Shown one piece after another: positions 62,601 to 64,000 of a stretch of DNA of 64,000 nucleotides. Position 1 is the first letter of the stretch. The number at the start of each line of letters is the position of its first letter. The stretch comes from Echinococcus granulosus (Eukaryota > Platyhelminthes > Cestoda > Cyclophyllidea > Taeniidae), in NCBI RefSeq assembly GCF_000524195.1, contig NW_020170387.1:1524021-1588020 (forward strand), in the 5' to 3' direction. The translations under genes and the position numbers were made by a program. Under the pieces are notes generated by a model, which saw only the letters and a list, made by a program, of their open reading frames with translations, did no database searches and was not told where the DNA came from.

Positions 62601-64000
62601 CATCCGCCTTTGTGTATGCAGTCACATCAATCAACCATCTACCTGCACTTGAGACTGGGAAAAAGGCAACTACTTAGGTGGAGCTGGTGGTTTTCAACCA
62701 AAAACATGTTACACCTCATATAAGGCAAAAAATCCCGTTCTGATAGTAAAATAAGTGACTATTTGGAGTGTTTGTACCCACTTTCTGGAGTAGAAAGAGG
62801 ACGTAAAAGAATTGTTTACTCCTTTACTTTAGTTTGGAGCACAACGATTTGAGAAACATCGCAAAACGAAGTTGAGCGGAGTGGTATAAATGAGCTAAGA
62901 CAAATAGTTTCGAGATGACGCTCCAATTTTTACCTTCGCAAAGTGAACTGTGACTCCTAGCTGCCCGTTATTCTACATTTCCTTTTACATTATGGATCTC
63001 TTCTGAATGGTAAGTAACAATGACAAAGCATAGCGCAAGTGGTGGCGGTATTTAAAAGCAACTTAACGTCAGAGCATAAATGGATGTAGAATGAAGTTTC
63101 GGTACTAACACAATTCTTGATAATTGATTACATTTTTAACTTTCGGGGCGCATAAGTAGTAAGGGAGTAAGAATGAAGAGGCTACAAGCTTTTGTGAAAG
63201 TAGGTTTCACAAAATGCAATACATGCAACAATAAAAATTCCGCACTCAGAAATGCAAGTGTCATGTAGCTCTTTGATACCGATACACCGACAAAACACAG
63301 CTATAGTACTTTAGCTTTCGTCCAACCTAATCCTTGAAGCGTTCAAATACCAGCGCTTGCCATGGAGTGCGCTCATAGCGCTGACTCGCTGGTATGCATT
63401 TTCTTCAGAATCAGGGGAAGTTGTTTTGACACGCATCTAAAATAGGTCTTGACTAGTAATGGGCTTAAACGTGTCAATGAAACATCTTGCTAAGCAAATA
63501 GCATATTTGCTGGACAACATTCAAAGGATGCAAGTGTCTAAAAGTACCATTAAACAGGTTTTAAATCTATCATTTGTGCGTAAGATCATTAAAGTGCTAA
63601 GCTACGTGGTGAATAAATAAGCAAATAATCAATCTACCATGGATTAATGAAGCCTGCATTCAAGTAATTCCAAATATCGAATAATCGTAGAATTCCTTGA
63701 TAAAAGATGAACATGTAAGGCAACGAAGAGCAAATTTTACTCATAAACGTTTTGTAATCTCCATTACTAGGAAAGTAGTTTTAAAACTGCAGCTTCTTCA
63801 TCCTAGGCGCATCTTGGGGGGGGGGGGGGTAGAGGGGAAGAGGAAGCACCCCTCTCTTCGCTCTAAGCTCTATAAAACAATTTTAGCTCTCTTTCAAGCA
63901 TACACAGACGGGCTGTCTCGTGGTTCTACGTTAAGAGTAAGTACATACGCACATTAAATTTTCTTGTCCAACTTACCTATTTTTGACTGACGAATTCTTC
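53650..64000. other. 10-kb stretch with no supportable gene
   Basis: Both strands hold only short open frames (longest 98 codons at 57628-57924) without recognisable motifs, consistent splice-linked exons or RNA genes. It is probably intergenic, or the inside of a very large intron of a gene beyond the window. The only distinct feature is a 14-G run near the right end. Confidence 0.55.
63816..63829 (+). repeat. Homopolymer run of 14 G
   Basis: Fourteen consecutive guanines followed by TAGAGGGGAAGAGG. Long G runs are rare and can form G-quadruplexes between strands; they are also frequent places for length errors in sequencing. Confidence 0.9.

Noticed and set aside
1..64000. CRISPR arrays, bacterial operons, rRNA or tRNA genes
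   Set aside because: Exons interrupted by GT..AG introns and animal gene families exclude a prokaryotic source; no spaced repeat arrays, cloverleaf-like segments or rRNA sequence were recognised.

Overview
The window is eukaryotic nuclear DNA from an invertebrate animal, most likely a flatworm (Platyhelminthes). A tapeworm or fluke with a large, intron-rich genome is my best guess; this is inferred from gene structure and tight gene spacing, not from a species-specific marker. Five protein genes can be reconstructed exon by exon, with reading phases that join correctly across almost every GT..AG intron. All other open frames are short shadows.

Left half, minus strand (1 to about 33.1 kb). 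From right to left lie a Dbl-family Rho guanine-nucleotide exchange factor (CRAL-TRIO, spectrin-like, DH and PH modules; exons between 33138 and 14681), a snapin-like BLOC-1/BORC subunit (about 13393 to 12177), and Flightless-1 (12161 to beyond base 1; leucine-rich repeats followed by gelsolin repeats). The snapin stop codon lies only 15 nt before the Flightless-1 ATG and in the same frame. This looks like a bicistronic unit, which flatworms can resolve by spliced-leader trans-splicing.

Middle (33.2 to 36 kb). This is the divergent intergenic zone. It holds weak exon-like pieces on the minus strand (a PH-like helix, a possible 6-nt micro-exon and a terminal piece), a short dispersed repeat, and a foldback element of about 770 bp with inverted arms of about 205 bp.

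Right half, plus strand. A BAH-domain chromatin protein of the BAHD1/winged-eye type (36006-44192, 967 residues) is followed by a galactosyl-beta-1,3-glucuronosyltransferase (B3GAT/GlcAT-I type, 46788-53457, 275 residues), which would add the last sugar of the glycosaminoglycan linker. From about 53.65 kb to the end I find no supportable gene.

The genes serve unrelated cell functions: Rho signalling, lysosome/vesicle trafficking, actin remodelling, heterochromatin and proteoglycan synthesis. The most interesting items are the snapin/Flightless-1 pair, the snapin coding exon without an in-frame ATG, the forced frame change in the DH domain, and the foldback element.
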